From Hymenobacter algoricola (lineage in GTDB: Bacteria > Bacteroidota > Bacteroidia > Cytophagales > Hymenobacteraceae): a stretch of 64,000 nucleotides of DNA. A program made the translations under genes and the position numbers. The notes below the pieces were generated by a model. That model saw only the letters and a list, made by a program, of their open reading frames with translations, was not told where the DNA came from and made no database searches. Where the stretch lies: contig NZ_BAABDH010000105.1 in the NCBI RefSeq assembly GCF_039539525.1, positions 1 to 64,000 on the forward strand. The letters run 5' to 3'. Positions 17,439 through 25,351 of this stretch are shown here, piece by piece; within the stretch, counting starts at the first letter, position 1, and the number at the start of each line of letters is the position of its first letter.

Positions 17439-17753
17439 TTACTCAGTCGGCTGGGGTACCAGGATGAAAACATCCTCGCCGGGCCGCTTCATGGTGTATT
17501 TCTCGCGGGCAAACTTCTCCAGCAGCTCAGGGCTGCTGAGCAGCTCGGCCCGGTCTTTCTTCACTACCTCAATGTTCTTCAGATAATACTCCTTCTCGCC
17601 CTGCAGCTCCCGCCATTTGGCGTACATGTCGTACTGCTTAAACAGGTCGTTGGAGTCGAACACAAACATCCAGACCAGGAAGCCGACGGTGGCAAAGAAG
17701 TAAAAGCTGCGGAGAAACCGGGGCACCCGGTCCAGAAGGGCGGAAATTTGCAT
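17439..17753 (-). CDS. Septum formation initiator family protein (DivIC/FtsB-like)
   Basis: A 104-residue protein from ATG 17753. One membrane segment lies at about residues 17-33 (FYFFATVGFLVWMFVF), followed by a coiled coil (QGEKEYYLKNIEVVKKDRA) and a short C-terminal end with FAREKYTMKRPGEDVF. This is the layout of the FtsB/DivIC family, which bridges FtsL and FtsQ in the divisome. The ordered pair enolase then ftsB-like is common in bacteria and supports the call. A perfect -7 match (TATCTTTG) lies at 17767-17760, so the transcript could start at or near the ATG. Confidence 0.85.
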   Translation of the reverse strand: MQISALLDRVPRFLRSFYFFATVGFLVWMFVFDSNDLFKQYDMYAKWRELQGEKEYYLKNIEVVKKDRAELLSSPELLEKFAREKYTMKRPGEDVFILVPQPTE

Positions 17754-17766
17754 GGCGACCAAAGAT

Positions 17767-17808
17767 AAACAAAGAGGCCGTCCTGCGTGCAGAACGGCCT
17801 CTTTGTTT
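17767..17808 (-). terminator. Intrinsic terminator after enolase
   Basis: Perfect 15-base arms at 17767-17781 and 17794-17808 (AAACAAAGAGGCCGT and its complement). It lies between the enolase stop and the start of the DivIC/FtsB-like gene, so the two are not one simple transcript. Confidence 0.8.
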
Positions 17809-17836
17809 TTACGTTAGCCTTGGGCTAGTAACTGAT

Positions 17837-19108
17837 TTACATCTTCCTGCCGGGGAAGTAGGCCGTTTCGCCCAGCTCTTCCTCAATGCGCAGCAGCTGG
17901 TTGTACTTGGCCATCCGGTCGGAGCGCGAAGCCGAGCCGGTTTTGATCTGGCCGGTGTTCAGGGCCACGGCCAGGTCGGCGATGGTGTTGTCTTCCGTCT
18001 CGCCCGAGCGGTGGCTCATGATGCTCTTGTAGCCGTTGCGGCGGCCCAGGTTTACGGCGTCAATCGTCTCGGTGAGGGTACCGATCTGGTTGACCTTGAT
18101 GAGAATCGAGTTGGCAATCTTCTCGTCGATGCCGCGCTGCAGGCGGGTTACGTTGGTCACGAACAGGTCGTCGCCCACCAGCTGGGTGGTGCTGCCGATG
18201 CTGTCGGTGAGGGCCTTCCAGCCGGTCCAGTCGTCCTCGTCCATGCCATCTTCGATGCTGATGATGGGGTACTTCTTGGTCCAGTCGGTCCAGTAATTCA
18301 CCATCTCCGAAGACGTCAGCTTGTCGCCGGTGCTCTTCTTGAAGTGGTAGTGGCCATCGGAGTAGAACTCCGACGCGGCGGCGTCCATGGCAATCATCAC
18401 GTCGTCGCCGGGCTTGTAGCCGGCCTTCTCGATGGCCTGGATGACGATTTTGATGGCGTCCTCGTTGGACTTGATGTTCGGCGCAAAGCCGCCCTCGTCG
18501 CCCACGTTGGTGCTGAAGCCCTGCTTTTTGAGCACTTCCTTCAGGTGATGGAAGATTTCGGTACCCCAGCGCAACGCCTCCGAGAACGACGGCGCGCCCA
18601 CGGGCATGATCATGAACTCCTGGAAGTCGATGCTGTTGTCGGCGTGGGAGCCGCCATTCAGGATGTTCATCATCGGCACGGGCAGCGTGGTAGCGCCCAC
18701 GCCGCCCACGTAGCGGTACAGCGGCATGCCGGCTTCCTGGGCCGCGGCCCGGGCTACGGCCAGCGAAACGCCCAGAATGGCATTAGCGCCCAGGTTCGCT
18801 TTGTTCGGCGTGCCGTCGATTTCGAGCATGATCTTGTCGAGCAGGCCCTGCTCGAACACCGAGAAGCCCATCAGCTCTTCGGCAATGCGGCTGTTCACAT
18901 TCTCCACGGCCTTGAGCACGCCCTTGCCCATGTACTTGCTCTTGTCGTCGTCGCGCAGCTCCACGGCCTCGTGCTTGCCGGTGCTGGCGCCCGAAGGCAC
19001 GGCGGCGCGGCCCACGGCCCCGCTCTCGGTGGTCACGTCTACTTCAATGGTCGGGTTACCGCGCGAATCAAAAATCTGCCGGGCATGAATGGCCGAGATA
19101 ATGCTCAT
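17837..19108 (-). CDS. eno: Enolase
   Basis: A 423-residue enolase from ATG 19108 (MSIISAIHARQIFDSRGNP); the frame upstream to 19435 has no family similarity. It converts 2-phosphoglycerate to phosphoenolpyruvate in glycolysis and gluconeogenesis. Family motifs seen: SGASTGKHEAVELRD at residues 40-54, GANAILGVSLAVA, the metal-binding IEDGMDEDDW, GDDLFVTN and SHRSGETED near the C-terminus with the catalytic Lys preceding it. The length is normal. It is followed by a terminator and the DivIC/FtsB-like gene. Confidence 0.98.
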   Translation of the reverse strand: MSIISAIHARQIFDSRGNPTIEVDVTTESGAVGRAAVPSGASTGKHEAVELRDDDKSKYMGKGVLKAVENVNSRIAEELMGFSVFEQGLLDKIMLEIDGTPNKANLGANAILGVSLAVARAAAQEAGMPLYRYVGGVGATTLPVPMMNILNGGSHADNSIDFQEFMIMPVGAPSFSEALRWGTEIFHHLKEVLKKQGFSTNVGDEGGFAPNIKSNEDAIKIVIQAIEKAGYKPGDDVMIAMDAAASEFYSDGHYHFKKSTGDKLTSSEMVNYWTDWTKKYPIISIEDGMDEDDWTGWKALTDSIGSTTQLVGDDLFVTNVTRLQRGIDEKIANSILIKVNQIGTLTETIDAVNLGRRNGYKSIMSHRSGETEDNTIADLAVALNTGQIKTGSASRSDRMAKYNQLLRIEEELGETAYFPGRKM

Positions 19109-19269
19109 GTTGAAAAAGCTAAGGTTGAAAATGGGGTTTCGACGGAAATCACGCAATACAGCACCAGTCGGGCACTGCGCAGGACTAGAAACCGGCCCGG
19201 CGGCATTGCGGGGGCCAAGGTAAGGAATTCGGAAAAGAGCCGGCCTGAATTTCTGCCACCGCCCGGCCC

Positions 19270-20070
19270 TTACCCTTCCAGCCAGCGCCGGAAATCTGGG
19301 GTCTGGGCGGCGCTGGTGGTGAGCGTAGTAGCGCTGCCGCGCAGCTTCACGGCCAGCCGGTTGTTGAAGTAGGGCTCCACTTTTTCGATAAAGGCTACGC
19401 TGACCAGCTCCGAGCGGTTCAGCCGCCCGAAGCAAGCCGGGTCGAGCTGGCGCTCCAGCTCGGTGAGCGTGCCGATGAGCGGGTAGCGCGTACCGGCTCC
19501 GTCCACGGCGAAAACCACGCCCTCGTCAGCCTGCAGGTAGGCCACGTCGGCGGTGGGCAGGATGTAGAGGCCCTGGCGCATCCGCACCGAAAAGCGCTGC
19601 TTGTAGGCGGGCTGGGTGCTTTGCCGCAGCGCCTGGCTCAGTTCGCGCAGCACCTCGGCGCTCAGCGTTGGTTGGGCGGCGGGCTCCGCAGAGCCTTGGA
19701 AGCTCTGGCGCAGGCTGTGGTACTTGGCCAGGGCTTCCTCCACCTGGCCGAAGCTGAACGGCTTAAGCAGGTAGGCAATGCCGTTGCCCCGGAAGGCGGG
19801 CAGCAGGAACTGGTCGTAGGCCGTGGTGAAGATGATGGGGCAGCGAACCGCAAACCGCTCGTACAGCCCGAAAACGTTGCCGTCGAGCAGCTCGATGTCG
19901 GAGAAAATCAAATCGGGCGGCGGGTTGGCCTGCAGCCAGACCAGGGCCTTTTCCACGCTGCGCAGCACCGGCGGCGGGGTGTCTTCCGTGCCCACGAGGC
20001 CGGCCTGCCGCAGAAATGCCAGCAGCTGGCGGGCAGCGGGCTCTTCGTCTTCCAGAATCAGGATACGCAT
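19270..20070 (-). CDS. LytTR-family response regulator
   Basis: A 266-residue regulator. The receiver domain (1-125) has the acidic pair DE at 8-9, the phospho-acceptor Asp58 in DLIFSDIEL and Lys in YLLKPFSF. A linker and a LytTR DNA-binding domain (about 160-262) follow, with RMRQGLYILPTADVAYLQAD and the closing FGRLNRSELVSVAFIEKVEPYFNNRL. By family, phosphorylation by a LytS-type kinase drives binding to direct repeats upstream of targets. The kinase gene is immediately upstream (26-base gap), forming a two-component pair. Targets cannot be read from this window. Confidence 0.92.
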   Translation of the reverse strand: MRILILEDEEPAARQLLAFLRQAGLVGTEDTPPPVLRSVEKALVWLQANPPPDLIFSDIELLDGNVFGLYERFAVRCPIIFTTAYDQFLLPAFRGNGIAYLLKPFSFGQVEEALAKYHSLRQSFQGSAEPAAQPTLSAEVLRELSQALRQSTQPAYKQRFSVRMRQGLYILPTADVAYLQADEGVVFAVDGAGTRYPLIGTLTELERQLDPACFGRLNRSELVSVAFIEKVEPYFNNRLAVKLRGSATTLTTSAAQTPDFRRWLEG

Positions 20071-20096
20071 ATGCTACCAGGGTTGAGTTGAGCAGT

Positions 20097-21113
20097 TCAG
20101 CAGGCGGCCGCGGGTGTCAGAGCTGCCAGCACCGGAACAGTCACTACAAACTCGGACCCGGTGCTTTCTACCCGGATGGCTTGGCCGGTCAGCAGCTGGT
20201 ACCGCTCCCGCAGGTTGGCTAGGCCCGTGCCGGTCGAGTCGACGGGGGTGAGCTTGGGCCGGCGCGGGTGGCGCACGGTGAGCGTGCCGGCCGTCGCCTC
20301 GATAGTCACCACCAGCGGGTCGTCCTCGTCGCCGGCGTTGTGCTTGATGGCGTTTTCGAGCAGCAGCTGCAGCGTGCCGGGCACCACCAGCTGCCGGGCC
20401 AGGCCGCCGGGCGGAAGCAGCGGCTGGCGAAAGGCGTAGGCGGCCCCAAACCTGTGTCGCAGCAGGTACACGTATTCATCAGCGAAGCGCAGCTCCTCGG
20501 CCAGGGACACGAAGTCGTCGTCTTTGTGGCGGATAAGGAAACGGTAGAGAGCCGCGAAATGAGTCAGGTATTCCTCGGCCTCGGCGGGGTCCTGCCGGAT
20601 CAGCCCGCGCAGCACGTTCAGGTTGTTGAACAGGAAGTGCGGGTCGAGCTGGGCCCGTAGGTTGCGCAGCTCACTTTCGGCCTGAACCTTCTGCAGCAGC
20701 GTCAGCCGCTGCTGCACGTCGAAGTACCGCTTGCCGGTGAGCAGCACGGCCAGCATCCCGTAGCTGAAGGCGTGGCGGATGATGTTTTTCACCAGCGCCA
20801 TCGGGCTCCAGTGCAGGGGGGTGTTCAGCACCAGCGCGTAGCCGCCGCCGTAGAGCAGGCCGCTGGCCAGCAGGAAGACCACCACCAGCCCCAGCGCCCG
20901 CCCGCGGTAACGGGGCGTCAGTAAGTTGGGCAACAGCCCAAACACAAGGGCAAACACGGCCGCCGAATCGAGCAGCACCGTGTAGAGCATCCCGGCCCCG
21001 GCCCGCGCCCAGCCAAACTGCGCTACGTAGGTAGGCAGAATCACTGCGGCAGCTACCGGCCAGTAGGCGGCGGCCGTCAGTACGTCGGAGCGGGAAGGGC
21101 GGGTCAGGAGCAT
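20097..21113 (-). CDS. LytS-type sensor histidine kinase
   Basis: About 338 residues from ATG 21113 (MLLTRPSRSD). The frame continues upstream to 21245, but that part runs over the likely terminator of the next gene. Four hydrophobic segments (about residues 15-125) form a membrane sensor with little periplasmic sequence. The kinase core has LRAQLDPHFLFNNLNVLRGL, the His_kinase signature with the phospho-acceptor His, then LLLENAIKHNAG as the N box and GTGLANLRERY as a G box. It pairs with the LytTR regulator downstream. The signal sensed is unknown. Confidence 0.9.
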   Translation of the reverse strand: MLLTRPSRSDVLTAAAYWPVAAAVILPTYVAQFGWARAGAGMLYTVLLDSAAVFALVFGLLPNLLTPRYRGRALGLVVVFLLASGLLYGGGYALVLNTPLHWSPMALVKNIIRHAFSYGMLAVLLTGKRYFDVQQRLTLLQKVQAESELRNLRAQLDPHFLFNNLNVLRGLIRQDPAEAEEYLTHFAALYRFLIRHKDDDFVSLAEELRFADEYVYLLRHRFGAAYAFRQPLLPPGGLARQLVVPGTLQLLLENAIKHNAGDEDDPLVVTIEATAGTLTVRHPRRPKLTPVDSTGTGLANLRERYQLLTGQAIRVESTGSEFVVTVPVLAALTPAAAC

Positions 21114-21185
21114 GGCACGAAGGTGGGCAGGCCAGGCGGCATTTCCGGCGGGAAGTTGCCACTCTTTCCCCGGATATCCCGCCAA

Positions 21186-21214
21186 AAGAAAAGAGCGGAC
21201 CACGCGGCCCACTC
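21186..21214 (-). terminator. Probable terminator of the erythromycin-esterase-like gene
   Basis: On the minus strand GAGTGGGCC (21214-21206) pairs with GGTCCGCTC (21201-21193), with two G-U wobbles and a GCGT loop, and is followed by TTTTCTTTT. It lies past the stop of the upstream gene at 21275 and before the kinase start. Confidence 0.6.
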
Positions 21215-21274
21215 CTTTCCGGTGCACACCTAATAGCGGTTTCACGAGTGATAAGACAGGAAGGATAAGGCGGC

Positions 21275-22573
21275 TCAGGGCCGCAGCGCCTGCACGGGAC
21301 CGGAGTCGCGCACCAGCACCAAGTACTGCACGTAGGCCGCGGCGGGCAGGCTGGGGTTGAACTTCATCTGCTGAGCGGCCGGAATTCCCGGGGCGTACGT
21401 AACCCGAATCGGTTGGTGGCGGGTGGCGGCCGCCGGCGCATCGAGGCGGAACAGGGTGAGGCTGTGCGGGGCTGCCTGGGCCTTCAGCTCCCCAATGCCC
21501 TCAATGACCGTCAGCGGCCCGTCGTGGTTGAACTTGTTGGTGCTGCCGTACACCTGGCCCGGCGTGCGCCAGGGGGCGGGCAGGCCGCTGTTGGGGTAGA
21601 GCATCTGGCAGCCCGAAAACGCGCACATGATGGATACCACTTTGTCGTGCTGGGGCAGGCTGCTTTGCCGCACCAGCCCCGCAAACATCGTCTGTCCCCC
21701 TTGCAGCGGGCTTTGCAGCACGTGCGCGAGCCCCCAGAGGCCGTACATCTTCTGGCCCGCCAACGCTTTGGTCTGGCTCAGGGCCCGAAAGTTGGCGAAG
21801 ATGCTCTGCTCCCGGCTCAGCCCATCGGCCCGGTACGTCAGGTTGGCCAGCAGGTGGAGCAGCGGCTCATAGGAAGCGCCCAGCGTAAAACGGTAGGTTT
21901 TGGAATGCTGCTTCAGCTCCGCAATAGTGCGCCGGGCCAGCATGGGCAGCGCGGGCGTCGAAGGCTGCCGCAGCATGGTCTGCAGCGAATCGCCCTGCCG
22001 CCGCAATACTTCAGAATAACCCTTTTTATACAGCAGCCAGTGCAGATAATCCGCTACCAGAAGCTTATCCTGCACTTCATCGAGGCCGACAAATACCATC
22101 TGCCGCTTTGGAGGCAGGCTCTGATTCAGGGCCCGCAGTTTCCGGAATTTGTTCAGCAGATCCTTGTTCGCCCACTGCGACTCATCCCGCACCCAGCTGC
22201 CAAACACCAGCTGCAGCGTACTATCGTTGCCGGTGCGCAGGTACTGATTCAGATAGTGAGCCTTGGCGCAGTCGAACTCGCCCACGTAGTAGCGCACCCC
22301 GGCCCGCTGGTTGAGGTGCTTGAACAGCTCGTAGTCTACTTCCTGCGGCCGGGCTACGCCGTGGGCCTCACCCAGCAGAAACAGCTGGTTTTGGTAGAAT
22401 GCCGCGTCGAACAGCCGGAAATCCACTGTCGTACCAGGCTCAATGACTTCGTGGGGCACCCCGGCGAATACCGGTTCGGCGGTGACTACCGGGGCCTGAG
22501 CCCGGACGGCTGCGCTGGCGGTTAGCAGCAGCCCCAGCAGCAGGGGGCGAACAAAGCAGAAGAAGATTTTCAT
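21275..22573 (-). CDS. Secreted erythromycin-esterase/ChaN-like protein
   Basis: A 432-residue protein with a signal peptide (LLLGLLLTASAAVRA). The motif LFLLGEAHGVARPQEVDYELF near residue 65 (Gly-Glu-x-His-Gly) and the paired later His residues (for example LWGLAHVLQSP) resemble the EreA/ChaN-type superfamily. Members include erythromycin esterases, haem-binding ChaN and TIKI-like proteins. The export signal and genomic setting argue against a dedicated macrolide-resistance enzyme; a periplasmic hydrolase or ligand-binding protein is more likely. It stands alone between rplQ and the kinase gene. The reaction is unknown. Confidence 0.65.
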   Translation of the reverse strand: MKIFFCFVRPLLLGLLLTASAAVRAQAPVVTAEPVFAGVPHEVIEPGTTVDFRLFDAAFYQNQLFLLGEAHGVARPQEVDYELFKHLNQRAGVRYYVGEFDCAKAHYLNQYLRTGNDSTLQLVFGSWVRDESQWANKDLLNKFRKLRALNQSLPPKRQMVFVGLDEVQDKLLVADYLHWLLYKKGYSEVLRRQGDSLQTMLRQPSTPALPMLARRTIAELKQHSKTYRFTLGASYEPLLHLLANLTYRADGLSREQSIFANFRALSQTKALAGQKMYGLWGLAHVLQSPLQGGQTMFAGLVRQSSLPQHDKVVSIMCAFSGCQMLYPNSGLPAPWRTPGQVYGSTNKFNHDGPLTVIEGIGELKAQAAPHSLTLFRLDAPAAATRHQPIRVTYAPGIPAAQQMKFNPSLPAAAYVQYLVLVRDSGPVQALRP

Positions 22574-22711
22574 GGCGCAGCAAGGATAGGTTAATAGACC
22601 AAAGCACGGTCTGCTGCGCCCTGTTCCCTACCACATTTTCCCGAACCGCAGCAAAATCCCGATGAACTGCCGTAAAAAGTGCCTGAGCTTTGAAAAACGC
22701 TCACCACAGCG

Positions 22712-22749
22712 CCAAAAAAAAAGGGACGCACCTTACGGCACGTCCCTTT
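22712..22749 (-). terminator. Terminator at the end of the ribosomal protein cluster
   Basis: Arms AAAGGGACG (22720-22728) and CGTCCCTTT (22741-22749) pair perfectly, and the minus-strand product ends in a run of nine T residues. It closes the long S10/spc/alpha cluster after rplQ. Confidence 0.85.
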
Positions 22750-22772
22750 CCGGTAGTCAGCTGCGGTCGTTA

Positions 22773-23357
22773 CTACGAAGCAGCTTCTTCGTTTTTCTCG
22801 TCGCGGGTTTCGCCTTCTTTCAGCGTCTCGGTCGGAGCGTCGGTGGCAGCAGCAGCTTCTTCGCTTACTACGGCCGCCGGAGCAGCAGTAGTAGCGGCGG
22901 TAGCCGCCGTGTCAGTCGTATCGGCTTTCTTCTTGCTGCGCGAGCGACGGGTCGTGGTCTTCGCCTCGCCGGCAGCCTTAGCCTCCAGCATGGTGTCGTT
23001 GTAGTCGACCAGCTCGATGATGCACATGTCGGCGTTGTCGCCCAGACGCGTGTCGCTCATCTTGATGATGCGGGTGTAGCCACCGGGACGGTCCGCAATT
23101 TTGCCGGCTACCGAATCAAACAGCTCCTTGATGGACTCTTTGTTCTGCAGCGTAGCAAATACGGTCCGACGCGAGTGCGTGGTGTCGCTCTTGGCTTTGG
23201 TCAGCAGGGGCTCTACGAACTTGCGCAGGGCTTTGGCTTTGGCAACCGTCGTCGAGATGCGCTTGTGCACAATCAGCGACGAGGCCATGTTCGAAAGCAT
23301 GGCGTTGCGGTGCGAAGCCGTCCGGCCCAGGTGGTTGATTTTTTTACCGTGTCTCAT
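22773..23357 (-). CDS. rplQ: 50S ribosomal protein L17 with long C-terminal extension
   Basis: A 194-residue L17. Residues 1-125 match the family (MRHGKKINHLGRTASHRNAM at the start), which normally ends near 120-130. The remaining 65-70 residues are low complexity: first basic (KTTTRRSRSKKKAD), then Ala/Thr-rich, then acidic (GETRDEKNEEAAS). L17 sits on the large subunit near the peptide exit. The basic block resembles the tail of L22 in this genome (KTTRRSSAKKSTE). It is the last gene of the cluster and is separated from rpoA by a hairpin with a T-tract. Confidence 0.95.
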   Translation of the reverse strand: MRHGKKINHLGRTASHRNAMLSNMASSLIVHKRISTTVAKAKALRKFVEPLLTKAKSDTTHSRRTVFATLQNKESIKELFDSVAGKIADRPGGYTRIIKMSDTRLGDNADMCIIELVDYNDTMLEAKAAGEAKTTTRRSRSKKKADTTDTAATAATTAAPAAVVSEEAAAATDAPTETLKEGETRDEKNEEAAS

Positions 23358-23477
23358 GGTACTTGCTTAAAAAAGCGGATGCATGGGCTTGCGGGCGTGG
23401 CCACGGCGGGCGGCTGGTAAGGTAGCCACCTCATTAGAACCACTGCCCCTCGGGGCCCATTGGTGAAAAAAGGGATT

Positions 23478-23551
23478 AAAAAAGAAATGTGCTGATCAAG
23501 GCTGGCCGCCGGCTGCTTGCGCAGCACTGGACTCATTCTCAATCAGCACAT
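23478..23551 (-). terminator. Hairpin with T-tract between rpoA and rplQ
   Basis: ATGTGCTGAT (23487-23496) and ATCAGCACAT (23542-23551) are perfect complements; GC-rich inverted words (GGCCGCCGGC region) lie inside the loop. On the minus strand the stem is followed by TTTCTTTTTT (to 23477). It looks like a terminator or attenuator placed before the essential gene rplQ, so read-through or mRNA processing must be partial. Confidence 0.6.
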
Positions 23552-23555
23552 CCGG

Positions 23556-24545
23556 CTATTCTTCGTCGAGCTTGTACTTGCTCAGGTCCATCCCGAAGGT
23601 CAGACCTTTCTCTTCTACAAGGTTCTCCAGTTCGGTCAGCGACTTCTTACCGAAGTTGCGGAACTTCATCATGTCGCTCATGTCCAGCTGCACCAGGTCG
23701 CCGAGCGACTTGATGTCGGCAGCCTTGAGGCAGTTGTAAGCACGTACGCTCAGGTCCATATCCGCCAGCGGCGTCTTCAGAACTTTGCGCATGTGCAGCG
23801 TCTCCTCGTCCACGGTTTCCTCTTCCTCAGCTTTAGCCGTCTCGAAGGTCATCGTGTTGTCCGAGAACAGCATGAAGTGTTGAATCAGGATGTTGGCTGC
23901 GCCTTTCAAGGCTTCCTCGGGGTGGATCGAACCATCCGTCTGAATCTCGATGAGCAGCTTCTCGTAGTCGGTCTTTTGCTCTACGCGGGTGTTCTCAATG
24001 CTGTACTTCACGTTTTTGATGGGCGTGAAGATGGCATCAATGGCAATTTGACCGAATATCTGGTCGGCAGGGCGGTTTTCTTCGGCGGGTACGTAGCCGC
24101 GGCCTTTCTGCACCGTGAACTCGAACTCCAGCTCTACGCTCGGGTCGATGTGGCAGATAACCAGATCCGTGTTCAGGACCTCGAAACCGGTGGTGAACTT
24201 ATTGATGTCGCCCGCCGAGAAAGCATCCTGGCCCTTGATGCGGACCGTGATTTTATCCTCAATTGCGTCGCTGACCTTCTTGAAGCGAACCTGCTTCAGG
24301 TTCAGGATGATTTCGGACATGTCCTCAATCACACCCTCAATGGTCATGAATTCATGCAGCACGCTGGCCGTCCGAACCGACGTAATGGCGTAGCCCTCCA
24401 GCGACGACAGCAGGATGCGGCGCAGTGCGTTGCCGATCGTGACGCCGTAGCCTTTCTCCAGCGGTTTAAATTCAAACGTTCCGTAGAAGTCGTCGGATTT
24501 CTCCATCACAACCTTCTCCGGCATTTGAAAAGCTAAGATTGACAT
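23556..24545 (-). CDS. rpoA: RNA polymerase subunit alpha
   Basis: A 329-residue alpha subunit. The N-terminal assembly domain has GTFEFKPLEKGYGVTIGNAL and RRILLSSLEGYA. A linker rich in Glu follows, then the C-terminal domain with LADMDLSVRAYNCLKAADIK and FGKKSLTELENLV. It dimerises to scaffold beta and beta-prime, and the C-terminal domain contacts promoter DNA and activators. It lies between rpsD and rplQ as in most bacteria. Hairpins flank it on both sides, which could adjust its level relative to the ribosomal proteins. Confidence 0.98.
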   Translation of the reverse strand: MSILAFQMPEKVVMEKSDDFYGTFEFKPLEKGYGVTIGNALRRILLSSLEGYAITSVRTASVLHEFMTIEGVIEDMSEIILNLKQVRFKKVSDAIEDKITVRIKGQDAFSAGDINKFTTGFEVLNTDLVICHIDPSVELEFEFTVQKGRGYVPAEENRPADQIFGQIAIDAIFTPIKNVKYSIENTRVEQKTDYEKLLIEIQTDGSIHPEEALKGAANILIQHFMLFSDNTMTFETAKAEEEETVDEETLHMRKVLKTPLADMDLSVRAYNCLKAADIKSLGDLVQLDMSDMMKFRNFGKKSLTELENLVEEKGLTFGMDLSKYKLDEE

Positions 24546-24584
24546 AAGTGGGGCTTTAAAATTACAACAGGGAAAGAATCGAAG

Positions 24585-24611
24585 AAAAAGGGCCCGGCCG
24601 CAGCCGGGTCC
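24585..24611 (-). terminator. Terminator-like hairpin between rpsD and rpoA
   Basis: GGGCCCGGC (24590-24598) and GCCGGGTCC (24603-24611) pair with one mismatch and a CGCA loop, and five T residues follow on the minus strand. It sits inside an essential operon, so it probably acts as a partial terminator or 3'-end stabiliser. Confidence 0.6.
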
Positions 24612-24617
24612 TTAGGA

Positions 24618-25223
24618 TTACTTCGAGTAAAGCTCGACGATGAGCTGCTCCGTGATTTTCTCCGGAATCAGGTCGCGGGCAGGGGCGTTCAGGAACTTGC
24701 CTACCATCTCCTTACCGTCCCACTCCAGCCACGAGAAAGCGCGGGCATTGCGGGAAGAAAGGCTCGTCGTAATAGCTTCCAGCGACTTCGACTTCTCCCG
24801 AACCGCGACGATGTCGCCGGCCCGGAGCTTAACCGAAGAGATGTTGACTACGTCGCCGTTTACCGTGATGTGACGGTGCAGCACCAGCTGACGGGCAGCA
24901 CGGCGCGTTGGAGCAATGCCCAAACGGTACACCGTGTTGTCGAGACGCGACTCGAGCAGGGCCAGCAGGTTCTCACCCGTGATGCCCGGCAGAGCAGCAG
25001 CTTTGTGGAAAAGGTTTTCGAATTGCTTTTCCAGGATGCCGTACATGTACTTCACCTTTTGCTTCTCCATCAGCTGCACCGCGTATTCGCTCTGCTTCTT
25101 ACGACGGCCACGACCGTGCTGACCTGGAGGATAGTTCTTTTTGTTGAGCGCTTTGCTCGGACCGAAGATCGGCTCTGCGAAGCGACGAGCAATCTTGGAT
25201 TTGGGACCGGTATAACGTGCCAT
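24618..25223 (-). CDS. rpsD: 30S ribosomal protein S4
   Basis: A 201-residue S4. It begins MARYTGPKSKIARRFAEPIF and contains the S4 RNA-binding fold LESRLDNTVYRLGIAPTRRAARQLV at about 90-115. It nucleates 16S rRNA assembly, forms part of the mRNA entry site, and in many bacteria represses its own operon. The N-terminal zinc-binding Cys residues of some S4 proteins are absent, so this is the zinc-free form. The 128-base spacer before it (toward rpsK) carries a long hairpin that could be a site for such regulation. Confidence 0.98.
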   Translation of the reverse strand: MARYTGPKSKIARRFAEPIFGPSKALNKKNYPPGQHGRGRRKKQSEYAVQLMEKQKVKYMYGILEKQFENLFHKAAALPGITGENLLALLESRLDNTVYRLGIAPTRRAARQLVLHRHITVNGDVVNISSVKLRAGDIVAVREKSKSLEAITTSLSSRNARAFSWLEWDGKEMVGKFLNAPARDLIPEKITEQLIVELYSK

Positions 25224-25253
25224 TTCGGGGATGTTGAGTTTTGAAGGGGTTGA

Positions 25254-25340
25254 ACCACGCGTGTCGGGCTTCTCAGACGCCGCTTACTCAAAGTAAGCGC
25301 ATCAGAAACCCGACACGGGTGGTCAGCACGGAGGCTGACC
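25254..25340 (-). promoter_or_regulatory. Two hairpins in the rpsK-rpsD spacer
   Basis: A long imperfect hairpin occupies 25254-25323: outer arms around CGTGTCGGG (25260-25268) and CCCGACACG (25309-25317), inner arms GCTTAC (25282-25287) and GTAAGC (25293-25298), loop TCAAA. A second hairpin with 7-base arms (GGTCAGC and GCTGACC) follows at 25321-25340. Both lie in the leader of rpsD, so a role in S4 autoregulation or mRNA processing is possible but unproven. Confidence 0.55.
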
Positions 25341-25351
25341 AGTTCAGTATA

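Noticed and set aside
17760..17767. Full promoter for the DivIC/FtsB-like gene
   Set aside because: TATCTTTG is a perfect -7 match, but no TTG lies at 19-20 bases and it overlaps the enolase terminator. I noted it in the gene entry and did not list it as a promoter.
21275..22573. Antibiotic resistance by erythromycin esterase
   Set aside because: The protein has only superfamily-level resemblance, a signal peptide and no resistance-gene context. Calling it a resistance determinant would overstate the evidence.
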